The notes under the pieces: model-generated
What the model saw: only the letters and a program-made list of their open reading frames with translations
Told to the model about the DNA's origin: nothing
Databases searched by the model: none
Shown: positions 28,332-37,632 of the stretch, in pieces
Position numbering within the stretch: position 1 is the stretch's first letter
How the letters are laid out: each line of letters opens with the position of its first letter
Assembly (NCBI RefSeq): GCF_000981385.1
Contig: NZ_LATZ01000001.1
Coordinates: 1-64,000 of the forward strand
Length of the DNA stretch: 64,000 bases
From: Bacillus sp. SA1-12
GTDB lineage: Bacteria; Bacillota; Bacilli; Bacillales; Bacillaceae
Direction of reading: 5' to 3'
Made by a program: the position numbers and the translations under genes

Positions 28332-29723
28332 ATGAGTTCACTACTTCGAAAAAAATCAATTTCACAGCTAATCCAACAAAGTAAACAAAAATCACTTAAT
28401 CGAACCCTTAGTTCATTAGACTTAACTTTACTCGGTGTTGGTGCAATAATTGGTACAGGTATTTTTGTCTTAACGGGAGTAGTAGCAGCAGAAACAGCAG
28501 GACCTGCACTAATCCTTTCGTTTGTTTTATCGGGGATTGTCTGCGCTCTGGCCGCCTTCTGTTATGCCGAGTTCGCTTCAACCGTTCCCATCTCCGGCAG
28601 TGTTTATACGTACACCTATGCAACTCTTGGAGAAATTTTTGCCTTTTTAATCGGATGGGACTTAATGCTTGAGTATTTACTAGCAACAGCAGCCGTTGCC
28701 ACGGGATGGTCCGGTTATTTCCAAGCGCTTCTTGAAGGGTTTGGGGTTGTGCTTCCTGCAAGCCTTACTTCAGCTCCCGGATCAGGTGAAGGCGGATTCA
28801 TTAACCTGCCTGCAGTAATCATAATCTTTCTTATTACAGCTTTATTATCAAAGGGTGTAAAAGAAAGCACACGTGTTAATAACATTATGGTATTTATAAA
28901 ACTAGCGGTTATTATTGCTTTTATTTTAGCTGGGATGTTTTATGTTAAACCTGAAAACTGGACTCCGTTTGCACCATTTGGCTTTGAAGGAATTCTAACT
29001 GGTGCAGCCACTGTTTTCTTTGCCTATATTGGATTTGACGCAGTTGCTACTGCGGCTGAAGAAGTCAAGCACCCACAGCGTGATGTACCGATTGGCATCA
29101 TTGCTTCTTTAGCAGTCTGCACGTCCTTGTATATGATTGTTTCCCTCATTTTGACTGGAATGGTGCCGTACACACAACTAAATGTAGCAGACCCAGTAAC
29201 ATTTGCCCTGCAGTTTGTCGGTCAACATTCACTCGCAGGTATTATTTCCGTTGGAGCGATCACAGGGATAACAACCGTTCTGCTTGTTATGATGTATGCA
29301 CAAGTCAGGGTTTCTTATGCCATGAGCCGAGATGGTTTGTTACCTAAAAGATTTGCTAAAATTCATCCAACCTTTAAAACACCGTTTCAAAATACTTGGA
29401 TAACCGGAAGTATCGCAGCGATCATTTCAGGTTTTGTTGATTTAACAACATTAGCTCATCTTGTAAATATGGGGACGTTAGCCGCCTTTACGTTAATCTC
29501 AATAGCCGTGATTATCCTTAGAAAAACACACCCTGAGTTAAAACGGGCTTTCAAGGTGCCGTTTGTTCCGGTTCTTCCGGCTATCAGCGCACTTTTATGT
29601 ATTTATTTAATGACAAGCCTTCCCTCAATTACATGGGTCGCTTTTGTCATTTGGATCTGCATTGGATTGATTATTTACTTTGCATATGCAAGACGGAACA
29701 GTAAATTAAATCAAAGCAAATAA
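28332..29723 (+). CDS. YfnA-like amino-acid permease (APC family)
   Basis: A 463-residue transporter with 12 membrane spans, very like B. subtilis YfnA and the cationic amino acid transporter (CAT) group. The N-terminal region SLNRTLSSLDLTLLGVGAII followed by GTGIFVLTG is the substrate-site signature of span 1; ATVFFAYIGFDAVATAAEEV marks span 6. Substrate among amino acids is not defined by sequence. Start follows TGGAGG. It stands alone, with a strong promoter upstream and a hairpin after it. Confidence 0.92.
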   Translation: MSSLLRKKSISQLIQQSKQKSLNRTLSSLDLTLLGVGAIIGTGIFVLTGVVAAETAGPALILSFVLSGIVCALAAFCYAEFASTVPISGSVYTYTYATLGEIFAFLIGWDLMLEYLLATAAVATGWSGYFQALLEGFGVVLPASLTSAPGSGEGGFINLPAVIIIFLITALLSKGVKESTRVNNIMVFIKLAVIIAFILAGMFYVKPENWTPFAPFGFEGILTGAATVFFAYIGFDAVATAAEEVKHPQRDVPIGIIASLAVCTSLYMIVSLILTGMVPYTQLNVADPVTFALQFVGQHSLAGIISVGAITGITTVLLVMMYAQVRVSYAMSRDGLLPKRFAKIHPTFKTPFQNTWITGSIAAIISGFVDLTTLAHLVNMGTLAAFTLISIAVIILRKTHPELKRAFKVPFVPVLPAISALLCIYLMTSLPSITWVAFVIWICIGLIIYFAYARRNSKLNQSK

Positions 29724-29759
29724 AACCTGATTTCTTGAAAAATAGTTATTACATGAGCT

Positions 29760-29787
29760 GAGGCTGACTCCACCAGGAGTCAGCCTC
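29760..29787. terminator. Hairpin between convergent permease and amtB genes
   Basis: Arms GAGGCTGACTCC and GGAGTCAGCCTC (12 bp, perfect, 4-nt loop); T tracts are weak on both sides. Confidence 0.65.
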
Positions 29788-29828
29788 AGTAATAATAGCA
29801 CTCGTCTAATTCTATTACCCCTGAAATT

Positions 29829-31148
29829 TTAATCAACAAATACCTTTTCAATAACTTTTTTCTGCTCAGTTTTGGCAATGGTAATTCCCGTTGACTCTTC
29901 AAAATTATAAAGACTGGTTGGTAAATCAGTAAAGCGTTCTAGTTCATTATAGGCAGGGATGCCATGATAGGACATATCTAGACCTTCTTCTTCGTCTTCT
30001 TCTGTTGCACGCAATCCAACCGTTGCTTCCGCTATCTTTCCAATAACCGCTCCACCGATTATCCCCCAGACAGCCACAACAACTGCACCTAAAAGCTGTA
30101 CACCAAACAAGGAAACTTGCCCTGTTGTTATTAATCCTGCTGTTGAATCAAATAACCCAACAGCAATGGTTCCAAACACACCATTAAAACCATGAACAGC
30201 AACAGCACCAACCGGATCATCAATTTTCATATTGTCGATCAAAAGAGTTGCGTAAATGACAATAACTCCACTAATACCACCTATGATAATCGCGCTCCAT
30301 TGATCTACAAAGGCACATCCGGCAGTGATCGCTACTAATCCTGATAAAACACCATTAATCGTCATACTCGGATCGGCTTTTCCAAATTTTTTCATTGTCA
30401 GTAATAATGTAACTGTTCCCCCGCTAGCTCCTGCAAGCATGGTATTAATAGCAATTGAAGCTAAAGAGGCATTTGACGCATCCAATGTACTTCCGCTGTT
30501 AAAAGCAAACCACCCAAACCATAAAATAAAAGCTCCACTCGATGCGAGTGGGATATTACTAGGTGCAAATACATTCACACTGCCATCAGTGTTAAATCTC
30601 CCTTTCCTTGCCCCTAATAGTTTGGCCATTGCTAACGCAGCAAAACCGCCAACTGCATGAATGGCTGCAGATCCAGCAAAATCTTTCATCCCCAGCTGCG
30701 CAAGCCAGCCATCACTATTCCAAATCCAATGTCCAGATAATGGGTAAATGATAAGTGTAACAAGAGCGGCAGTGATAATATACGCTTTAAAATTCATTCG
30801 TTCAGCTACAGCCCCAGATATGATTGATATACACGCTACTGCAAAGCCCATTTGAAAAAGAACAAATGCTTCGCTTGGAAGTTCCATATTTAATGAGATT
30901 TTTTCAGGACTTCCAAACAGGCTTGTCCCAATAAAGCCGAATGCATCTTGACCAAACATAATTCCAAATCCGATCATCCAGAATACAAGAGCGCCGATCG
31001 TTAAGTCTACAAAAATTTTCATCGTTACGTTAACGGCATTTTTTGTTCGTACTAATCCAGCTTCTAATAAGCTAAAGCCGCCTTCCATAAACAAAACCAT
31101 CGCGGCTGCAATGACAATCCATACTGTATTTAAATGAATCAGCTCCAC
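29829..31148 (-). CDS. amtB: Ammonium transporter AmtB
   Basis: A 439-residue Amt/Rh channel with 11 spans. Signature motifs: EAGLVRTKNAVNV, DFAGSAAIHAVGG (the twin-His pore helix), AVAVHGFNGVFGT (second pore His). Its N-terminus starts without the usual signal and belongs to the AMT clade with an acidic C-terminal tail (EEDEEEGLD). It is not the closest type to B. subtilis NrgA. GTG 31148 lies 1 bp after the glnB stop with AAGGAGG inside glnB, so translation is coupled. Confidence 0.93.
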   Translation of the reverse strand: MELIHLNTVWIVIAAAMVLFMEGGFSLLEAGLVRTKNAVNVTMKIFVDLTIGALVFWMIGFGIMFGQDAFGFIGTSLFGSPEKISLNMELPSEAFVLFQMGFAVACISIISGAVAERMNFKAYIITAALVTLIIYPLSGHWIWNSDGWLAQLGMKDFAGSAAIHAVGGFAALAMAKLLGARKGRFNTDGSVNVFAPSNIPLASSGAFILWFGWFAFNSGSTLDASNASLASIAINTMLAGASGGTVTLLLTMKKFGKADPSMTINGVLSGLVAITAGCAFVDQWSAIIIGGISGVIVIYATLLIDNMKIDDPVGAVAVHGFNGVFGTIAVGLFDSTAGLITTGQVSLFGVQLLGAVVVAVWGIIGGAVIGKIAEATVGLRATEEDEEEGLDMSYHGIPAYNELERFTDLPTSLYNFEESTGITIAKTEQKKVIEKVFVD

Positions 31149-31149
31149 C

Positions 31150-31512
31150 TTACTCACCCTCCTTAACAGAAAGATCATCAATAGTTATGTCAGGTTCACC
31201 TGTTCGAATGTTATATGCTTCAAGAATAGGATAAACATATATTTTTCCGTCACCATCTTCCCCAGTTTGCGCAGTCGAAATAATTGTATTGATAGTTCTG
31301 TCAACCATATGATCTGACAAAACAATTTCAAGCTTGATTTTCGGATGGAGGGTGACATGATAATTTTTACCGCGATAAACACCTTTCGTATCCTTCTGCT
31401 TCCCTCTTCCTACAACTTGAGAAACAGTAAATCCAGTGATTCCGATTGTTTTTAATCCCTTTATTGTATCGGTAATTTTCTGAGGCCTTATAATCGCTTC
31501 AATCTTCTTCAT
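31150..31512 (-). CDS. glnB: PII signal protein GlnB/GlnK
   Basis: A 120-residue PII protein. T-loop includes VYRGKNYHV with the Tyr in the uridylylation position, B-loop TGEDGDGKIYVYP, C-loop IRTGE. It should bind ATP/ADP and 2-oxoglutarate and gate the partner AmtB. Start ATG 31512, with AAGGTG just before; upstream in-frame codons cover the promoter and are not coding. Control by nitrogen boxes is described separately. Confidence 0.95.
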   Translation of the reverse strand: MKKIEAIIRPQKITDTIKGLKTIGITGFTVSQVVGRGKQKDTKGVYRGKNYHVTLHPKIKLEIVLSDHMVDRTINTIISTAQTGEDGDGKIYVYPILEAYNIRTGEPDITIDDLSVKEGE

Positions 31513-31530
31513 CTTTATCACCTTCAGTAT

Positions 31531-31547
31531 TGTTAGCTTTTCTAACA
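31531..31547 (-). promoter_or_regulatory. TnrA/GlnR box downstream of the glnB promoter
   Basis: TGTTAGCTTTTCTAACA, exact TGTNA-N7-TNACA. It lies about 8-24 bases after the predicted transcription start, a position that would block transcription. Confidence 0.82.
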
Positions 31548-31553
31548 TTAATA

Positions 31554-31570
31554 TGTTAAAAATTATAACA
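31554..31570 (-). promoter_or_regulatory. TnrA/GlnR box overlapping the glnB -10
   Basis: TGTTAAAAATTATAACA, exact TGTNA-N7-TNACA. It covers the TATAAT at 31562-31567 and the transcription start, so binding should prevent polymerase entry. Confidence 0.82.
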
Positions 31571-31589
31571 TTAACAGTAAAAGAGTCAA
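31562..31589 (-). promoter_or_regulatory. SigA promoter of glnB-amtB
   Basis: On the minus strand TTGACT (31589-31584), 16-bp spacer, TATAAT (31567-31562). Near-consensus and overlapped by a nitrogen box, so a strong repressible promoter. Confidence 0.8.
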
Positions 31590-31642
31590 CAGTTTTTATT
31601 GTGAAAATTTTTAGAAAAATAATACAATGCATTTTTGCGCAA

Positions 31643-31687
31643 AAAAAGGCTGTTTCACAAATGCAGAATCTTGTGAAACAGCCTTTT
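31643..31687. terminator. Terminator after proA
   Basis: Arms AAAAGGCTGTTTCACAA and TTGTGAAACAGCCTTTT (17 bp, perfect). Confidence 0.9.
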
Positions 31688-31703
31688 CATCAATCTTATT
31701 CTA

Positions 31704-32966
31704 TTATCGTGTTTGGCCATTGCCTGACATCATAAATTTTACAGTTGTTAATGCGGGCAGCCCCATTGGTCCTCTAGCATGTAGCTTTTGTGTTGAGATG
31801 CCAATTTCAGCCCCAAAGCCAAGTGCTCCCCCATCTGTAAACCGTGTTGACGCATTATGATAAAGTGCAGATGCATCCACTAAACTCATAAATATCTTTG
31901 CTGTTTCACGATTTTCAGTAACAATTGCTTCAGAATGCTTTGTACCATATGTTTCAATATGGTCAATCGCTTCCTCTACATTCCCTACAACTTTTACAGC
32001 TAGATCTAAACTTAAATATTCATTTGCCCAATCATCTTCATTTGCTAAGATTGCATCAGGAAGGAAGGATCGTGCATCTTCGTCCCCATGGATTGTAATC
32101 CCATACTGTTTGAAGGCCGCATGTAACACTTCATGATTTTTCCTAAGCCATTCCTTATGGATAATCATCGTTTCTAGAGCATTACAGACTGCCGGACGGT
32201 CTGTTTTTGCATTGATCAGAATATTTAACGCTTTTTCAAGATCTGCTTCCTTATCTATAAATAAATGGCAGTTTCCGACACCTGTTTCGAGTACAGGTAC
32301 TGTTGCATTATTTACTACAGCATTAATTAATGAGCTTCCGCCTCTTGGAATTAGCACATCAATATGCTCCTTCATGGTATATAGCTGCTGTGTTGCTTCA
32401 CGATCTATACTTTCAATAAATTGTACAGCATCCTCAGAAATTTTTGTTTTTTTCAAGGCCTCGTGCATAATTTGAACAATTGCTTTGTTTGATGATAAAG
32501 CAGAGGAACCACCTTTTAACACAATTGCATTGCCTGATTTAAGCGCAAGACCTGCAGCATCTACGGTTACATTTGGACGTGCTTCGTAGATCATCCCGAT
32601 CACACCTAAAGGTACAGTTACCTTTTCAACAAGCAGTCCATTTTCAAGTGTCCAACTTGATTGAATCTTTCCAATCGGGTCTTCTAAGGCAGCTACTTGA
32701 CGCAGTCCTTCTGCAAAGTCTTCAATCCGTTCCAATGAAAGGGCAAGACGGTCCATAAAAGCTTCATCATAGCCTTTTTCTTGGCCTGCTTGTAAATCCT
32801 GCTCATTTGCAGTCAATATCATATTTGCACTCTTTACTAACTCATCAGCTATAATGTGTAAGGCTTCATTTTTTTCGTCTGTTGTTAATAATCCTAACTT
32901 TTTCGCTGCTTTTTTTGCTGCAATTGCTTGTGCTTTAACATTTGTTATAACTTTTGTAACAGACAT
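31704..32966 (-). CDS. proA: Gamma-glutamyl phosphate reductase
   Basis: A 420-residue NADPH-dependent enzyme for the second step of proline synthesis, glutamyl-5-phosphate to glutamate semialdehyde. Aldehyde-dehydrogenase-like fold; catalytic Cys in KTDRPAVCNALETMI, motifs YEARPNVTVDAAGLALKSGN and RLTDGGALGFGAEIGIST-type near the end. Starts 13 bp after proB with GGAGG before ATG. proB and proA form one operon. Confidence 0.97.
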   Translation of the reverse strand: MSVTKVITNVKAQAIAAKKAAKKLGLLTTDEKNEALHIIADELVKSANMILTANEQDLQAGQEKGYDEAFMDRLALSLERIEDFAEGLRQVAALEDPIGKIQSSWTLENGLLVEKVTVPLGVIGMIYEARPNVTVDAAGLALKSGNAIVLKGGSSALSSNKAIVQIMHEALKKTKISEDAVQFIESIDREATQQLYTMKEHIDVLIPRGGSSLINAVVNNATVPVLETGVGNCHLFIDKEADLEKALNILINAKTDRPAVCNALETMIIHKEWLRKNHEVLHAAFKQYGITIHGDEDARSFLPDAILANEDDWANEYLSLDLAVKVVGNVEEAIDHIETYGTKHSEAIVTENRETAKIFMSLVDASALYHNASTRFTDGGALGFGAEIGISTQKLHARGPMGLPALTTVKFMMSGNGQTR

Positions 32967-32979
32967 CCAATTCCTCCCT

Positions 32980-34110
32980 TTATACTCCTACAGGCAAAGA
33001 TAATTCAAGTTCACATACAAGGTCATCGAAATGGACTACCTCTAATCTTTCTACATCTTTACCTGAAATTTTATTTAATCTTTCTAAATCTTCATTTGAA
33101 TAATTAACTACACCTAAGCCGATTCTTACTCCATCTTGATCAACAATTCGAATAACGGCACCTTTTTCAAATTGTCCTTTAACCCGGATTATATCTGAAG
33201 AAAAAATACTATGCTTGTGATCAGCAATTGATGTTCTTATATTTTGATTGATCACAATCTCACCTTCTGGTCCAGAGTGGAAGGCAATCCATTGTCTTTT
33301 CTGATTTAAATTAATTGTCTCATTTGTTACTTCAAAGTAAGTCCCTCTCGCTATTCCATTAACCGCATCACCTAAAATATTCTGAATGCTTGCCTTGCCT
33401 AAAAAAGTCGAAATTCCTGAAGCCATTGCAATTTTCACAGCATCAATTTTCGATTTCATCCCGCCAGTTCCAACATTGCTGCCTGATTCTCCAGCCCCTT
33501 CTTCAATTTCTGGTGTGATCTCATATACCTTTTCTAGCAATTTTGCCTTTTCGTTTTTGCGAGGGTCAGAATCATATAGTCCATCAATATCAGATAAGAT
33601 AATCAATTGGTCAGCTTCAACAAGCCCAGCTACTTTAGCAGATAATGTATCATTATCACCAAACTTTAATAGGTCAACTGTCACCGTATCATTTTCATTA
33701 ACAATAGGAATAATTCCTCGTTCCAATAATACATTTAATGTATTTCGAACATTGTGATAACGATATTCATCCGAAAAATCACTGCGAGTAATCAAAATTT
33801 GTGATGCAACATAACCGTGTGATAAAAAGATTTCCGAATAGGCTTCAATTAATAAGCCTTGACCAATTGAAGCTGCAGCTTGTTTTTCCGGTAATGAGGT
33901 TGGCCGCTCAATACACCCCAGCTTTCTGTAGCCGGCAGCAACCGCCCCAGAAGATACAAATACGATTTCGTATCCTTCATCCTTTAATAAAGCAATTTCA
34001 TCAGCTAATTTCTCTAGTTTCCGCCGACTTATTTCTCCATGTCGACTTGTTAACGAACTGCTTCCTACCTTTATTACAACCCGTTTTTTCTTATTTTGCA
34101 GGGTCGGCAT
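32980..34110 (-). CDS. proB: Glutamate 5-kinase with PUA domain
   Basis: A 376-residue enzyme that phosphorylates glutamate, the first step of proline synthesis. Amino acid kinase domain (about 1-260: KVGSSSLT, SSGAVAAGYRKLG, PIVNENDTV, GTGGMKSKIDAVKIAMASG) and PUA domain (about 280-370). The PUA-containing form is usually subject to proline feedback inhibition. RBS GGGAG before ATG 34110. The proC gene lies 270 bp upstream, separated by a repeat segment, so it may have its own promoter. Confidence 0.96.
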   Translation of the reverse strand: MPTLQNKKKRVVIKVGSSSLTSRHGEISRRKLEKLADEIALLKDEGYEIVFVSSGAVAAGYRKLGCIERPTSLPEKQAAASIGQGLLIEAYSEIFLSHGYVASQILITRSDFSDEYRYHNVRNTLNVLLERGIIPIVNENDTVTVDLLKFGDNDTLSAKVAGLVEADQLIILSDIDGLYDSDPRKNEKAKLLEKVYEITPEIEEGAGESGSNVGTGGMKSKIDAVKIAMASGISTFLGKASIQNILGDAVNGIARGTYFEVTNETINLNQKRQWIAFHSGPEGEIVINQNIRTSIADHKHSIFSSDIIRVKGQFEKGAVIRIVDQDGVRIGLGVVNYSNEDLERLNKISGKDVERLEVVHFDDLVCELELSLPVGV

Positions 34111-34219
34111 TCTATCACTCCCGAATATGTTTTCTCTCTATTTGTGGTTTGCTTCTTAATTAAACTTAACTTTCATAGTGATCTGGGTTCAGTTAAGCAT
34201 ATCTGTTAAAGTTCGCTCC

Positions 34220-34320
34220 AAAAGCTTATCTTTAGCAGGTGGTCTTGGAGTCTCTTTGCGTTATCTATGCGACAGCTTAGGTCTCCCCTATCCTGTTTAT
34301 CCCGCAGGAGTCTCTTTGCT
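34220..34320 (+). repeat. Dispersed repeat family C, copy 1 (between proC and proB)
   Basis: Contains GCTTAGGTCTCCCC, then CCCGCAGGAGTCTC. Similar segments lie at 35508-35585 (other side of proC) and 49150-49290. Non-coding. Probably remnants of a larger repeat or insertion element. Confidence 0.5.
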
Positions 34321-34376
34321 CTTTTAATACTCCAATCAAAACGATGCATAATCAATGATGAGCTTTAAACTGGCTA

Positions 34377-35228
34377 TTATTTTACAGCTTCTGCTAATAA
34401 GCTCTCTTGAATTTCTTCGCTAATTTGTTTTGAACGCTTAGCAGCATGCTCAACAGCCTGTGCAATCGCGTTCCCTCCGCCATTTTCATCAAGCGCAGCC
34501 AGCCCGGCAGCTGTTGTGCCATTTGGAGATGTAACATTCCCTCTTAAAACAGCTGGCGATTGATCCTGTTCTTGTATCATTTTTGCTGCACCGACAATCG
34601 TTTGGGCAATAATTTGTCTTGTTGCTGCAATATCTAAACCAGCAAGAACACCTTGCTGTTCCATATGCTCCATTAAATAATAGAAATATGCTGGCCCGCT
34701 TCCAGCTAAGCCTGTAAAAATATCCATATCTTTTTCATCAATTTTGAATACCTCTCCAATGCATGTAAGCATACTTTCCGTTAACTTAATATTTTCATCG
34801 GCTGTTTCAAGGCCTGGGGAAATGGCTGTAGCTGATTCGCCTATCATACTTGACGTATTCGGCATGACTCGAACTACTTGCTGGCCTTTATGAAGGTTTT
34901 TCTCTAGATATGAAGTTGTAATCCCTGCTAAAACAGATAATATGAGTTGATTTGGTCTTATATGACTTTTAATGTCGTTTAATGCCTTATCTACATCCTT
35001 TGGCTTCATTGCCAAAACGAATATATCTATTTGATCAAATTGTAAATTTTTATGTTTCATTGCCTTAATTCCATATTTAGCTTGCAAGTAAGCTAATCGT
35101 TCTTCATTGGAACGATTGGTTGCAATAATTTGTTCCGATTGGACTTTCCCTGATTTAACCATTCCGGAAATCATTGCTTCTGCCATCGAACCTGCACCTA
35201 GAAAGGCAATGGTTTTATTGTTTAACAT
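34377..35228 (-). CDS. proC: Pyrroline-5-carboxylate reductase
   Basis: A 283-residue NAD(P)H enzyme, last step of proline synthesis. Rossmann start TIAFLGAGSMAEAMISG, conserved VRVMPNTSSMIGESATAIS, then the substrate loop SGSGPAYFYYLMEHME-like (GLAGSGPAYFYY) and a C-terminal GGTTAAGL-type region (PNGTTAAGLAALDENG). It is a separate unit of the pro group, flanked by repeat family C on both sides. Two tandem 12-bp AAAAATACGAAC motifs precede it. Confidence 0.95.
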   Translation of the reverse strand: MLNNKTIAFLGAGSMAEAMISGMVKSGKVQSEQIIATNRSNEERLAYLQAKYGIKAMKHKNLQFDQIDIFVLAMKPKDVDKALNDIKSHIRPNQLILSVLAGITTSYLEKNLHKGQQVVRVMPNTSSMIGESATAISPGLETADENIKLTESMLTCIGEVFKIDEKDMDIFTGLAGSGPAYFYYLMEHMEQQGVLAGLDIAATRQIIAQTIVGAAKMIQEQDQSPAVLRGNVTSPNGTTAAGLAALDENGGGNAIAQAVEHAAKRSKQISEEIQESLLAEAVK

Positions 35229-35808
35229 CTCATCTCTCCAATACGTTCGTATTTTTGTTCGTATTTTTATTAACGATTTAATAGTAACATGATGAGTTTC
35301 ATATTCAAGGTCTTATCGAAATGTTGCGTGTAATTCTTCCATTTAGTAAGTGTAAGCGTCACCATTAGCAGTTATATGTTCTTAAACGCTTCTCATACTG
35401 TTTAAACGCTCCTCATCCCTTATTTTCAATGATCATGTTTACCGTTATTTGTAAATTTTTATTCAATTTATATTTAATGGAGAGCACTTTTAAGATAATG
35501 GCTTAAAAATTTGTCTGTCGCATGCTTCTGCTTAGGCCCTCCCTGTCCATTGCTTCCGAAGGAGTACCGTGCCTTCAACTCCATTCAATATTATATAGAG
35601 TATAAACTTCAGAGGAAATTTAACATTGGTTAAGACAAGTATAGATCTAATTTAAGGCAATCTTTTATGCAGATCACATAAAGTCCTATTACTCAACACG
35701 CATTTCAAGAAGAAACTAATAATAAAAAGCTCTCAAAAAAGGATTGAACTTTTTGAAAACGATTGTATAATTAACCTCTAAAAACAGTGACGGAGAGGAT
35801 GTTTGGGC
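35229..35808. other. Gene-free stretch upstream of proC
   Basis: 570 bp without an ORF. On the minus strand near 35236-35260 the 12-mer AAAAATACGAAC occurs twice in direct succession just before the proC start. Repeat family C copy at 35508-35585. A TATAAT-like -10 (GTATAATT near 35765) may belong to the GNAT gene. Confidence 0.5.
35508..35585 (+). repeat. Dispersed repeat family C, copy 2
   Basis: GCTTAGGCCCTCCCTGTCC, then CGAAGGAGTACCGTGCC: same order of blocks as at 34220, same orientation, but more divergent. Confidence 0.4.
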
Positions 35809-36612
35809 ATGTTTAATAAATGTACATCGGCTGATCAAAAACAGGTTATGGACTTTTTACTAGAAGAAAAGGCATTTAATCTTTTTATTATCGGTGATAT
35901 TGAAAATTTCGGTTATGATGCTGATTTTCAGGACATATATGCTCAATATAACAAAAATGGAGAAATTGAAGGTGTCTTACTGCGTTATCAGCATACTTAT
36001 ATTCCATATGCGAAATCGGAAATTGATCTAACAAAAATGGCAAACGTCATTTCGACAGATCCTGAGCTTGTGATGGTATCTGGAAAAAATGATATCGTTA
36101 AAAGAATCCAAACACTTACCCCTTTAAGACGAGCAAAGCTAACATACTTTGCCGAGTTAAAAGACAACAAAGAGCTAAATAAAGAACTTCAAAATTCCTC
36201 CCCTGAATATGAAGTAAAGAAGGCAGCATTAGAGGATGTTGAAAGAATTTGCTTACTTAAGGAGCAAATTAGCGAATTTGATTTCAATTCCTTTTCAAAA
36301 CAAAGCTATAAAAGAACTATTGAGACGGGAACTGGACGTTCGTTCTATATTGAAAATGCTATGGGAGAGGTGATTTCTATAGCCTCAACAACAGCGGAAA
36401 ATCAGTACTCTGGCATGATTGTTGGCGTTTGCTCACATCCTGCCGAGCGTCAAAAAGGACTTGCATCACTTGTGATGCAAGAACTTTGTAACGAGGTTTT
36501 AAATGAAGGGAAAACTCTGTCCTTATTTTATAATAATCCAATGGCCGGGCGGATCTATAAAAGGCTCGGTTTTAACGATATCGGATTGTGGCGGATGGCT
36601 TATCCAAAATAA
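35809..36612 (+). CDS. GNAT family N-acetyltransferase
   Basis: A 267-residue protein whose C-terminal half (about 145-265) is a GNAT domain: GMIVGVCSHPAERQKGLASLVMQELC contains the acetyl-CoA-binding R-x-x-G-L/A pattern, then FYNNPMAGRIYKRLGF. The N-terminal half is a diverged second GNAT-like half, as in several Bacillus proteins of this size. Substrate unknown. ATG 35809 with GGAGAGG about ten bases before is the likely start; TTG 35803 is closer to the ribosome binding site than usual. Confidence 0.8.
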   Translation: MFNKCTSADQKQVMDFLLEEKAFNLFIIGDIENFGYDADFQDIYAQYNKNGEIEGVLLRYQHTYIPYAKSEIDLTKMANVISTDPELVMVSGKNDIVKRIQTLTPLRRAKLTYFAELKDNKELNKELQNSSPEYEVKKAALEDVERICLLKEQISEFDFNSFSKQSYKRTIETGTGRSFYIENAMGEVISIASTTAENQYSGMIVGVCSHPAERQKGLASLVMQELCNEVLNEGKTLSLFYNNPMAGRIYKRLGFNDIGLWRMAYPK

Positions 36613-36783
36613 GGTGAGACTAAAATGGATAAATAAAAACAGGAAAATTGTAAAGAAGATCGAATAGTTATTTTATGCTATCTTTCTTCTTTCCCCTTTC
36701 ATTTTTCTACTAACTGTTATACAATTCCAACTATGCACGCCTTATAGGACCATTTCTTCCTAAAAGCGAAAGGAGAACAACAC

Positions 36784-37569
36784 ATGAAAAAATTTCTGCT
36801 TACATTATTTATTGGGCTGCTCGCATTCTCACTAGCTGCCTGCAATAATGATGAAGACAAAAAAGACTCTGCAAACACTGATAAGTCAACTGAGGAGAAA
36901 GCTGAGGAAAAAGCTGAGGAGAAAACTGACGAAAAACAAGCTGCTGCTGATGCAGAAGAAATGCAAAAAAAGCTTGAAGCCCAGAAAGTAAAAGAAGATA
37001 CTGTTGTAGCGATTGTTAATGGACAGGAGATAAAAGGGGCTGAGTACAATGACGCCTTAAGTATTTCTCAAACTCAGTTTCAATCAATGGGACAAGACCC
37101 AACCTCAGAGGACATTGCTAAACAACTGAAAGATTATACACTTGAAAGCCTTGTTGGCCAAACCCTGCTGATGCAAGAAATTGAAAAAAAAGGTTATAAA
37201 GCAACGGATGAGGATATTAACAAGGATTTAGAGACATTAAAGGCTCAGTATAAAGATGAAAAAGCTTTTAATGAAGCTTTAAAACAAAACAATCTCACAC
37301 TTGATGAGTTGAAAGTGCAGATTTCCGATAAGGTAAAATATGGTCAATATATAGATAAGGACTTAAATATTGAAGAAGTAACCGAAAAAGAGTTAAAGGA
37401 ATATTATGATTCAATGGCTAGTCAGGCTGGAAAAGATACCGAGACACCAAAATACGAAGATGTAAAAGAACAGCTGAAACTGCAACTTGAACAGCAAAAA
37501 ACACAAGAAAAACTTGCTGCAAAAGTCGAGGAGCTTCGCAAAGGGGCAAAAGTTGAGTTAAAAATTTAA
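36784..37569 (+). CDS. SurA_N-type lipoprotein (foldase-like)
   Basis: A 261-residue lipoprotein: signal peptide with lipobox SLAAC (Cys at about 20), an acidic Glu/Lys-rich linker (about 28-70), then a SurA N-terminal chaperone domain (VVAIVNGQEIKGAEYNDAL, to about 200) and a helical end. It resembles PrsA-type extracellular folding factors but no parvulin rotamase domain is visible between the two helical parts, so it is probably a chaperone rather than a prolyl isomerase. A terminator follows. Single gene. Confidence 0.85.
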   Translation: MKKFLLTLFIGLLAFSLAACNNDEDKKDSANTDKSTEEKAEEKAEEKTDEKQAAADAEEMQKKLEAQKVKEDTVVAIVNGQEIKGAEYNDALSISQTQFQSMGQDPTSEDIAKQLKDYTLESLVGQTLLMQEIEKKGYKATDEDINKDLETLKAQYKDEKAFNEALKQNNLTLDELKVQISDKVKYGQYIDKDLNIEEVTEKELKEYYDSMASQAGKDTETPKYEDVKEQLKLQLEQQKTQEKLAAKVEELRKGAKVELKI

Positions 37570-37577
37570 AAAATAAA

Positions 37578-37617
37578 GAAAGGACGTGCTCCATAGGATG
37601 CACGTCCTTTCTTGTTT
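37578..37617 (+). terminator. Terminator after the SurA_N lipoprotein gene
   Basis: Arms GAAAGGACGTGC and GCACGTCCTTTC, then TTGTTTT. Confidence 0.9.
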
Positions 37618-37632
37618 TAGAAAAATTCTTAT

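Noticed and set aside
34111-34376. Looked for a proline T-box before proB
   Set aside because: No AGGGTGGNACCGCG-type motif on the minus strand; only repeat family C seen.
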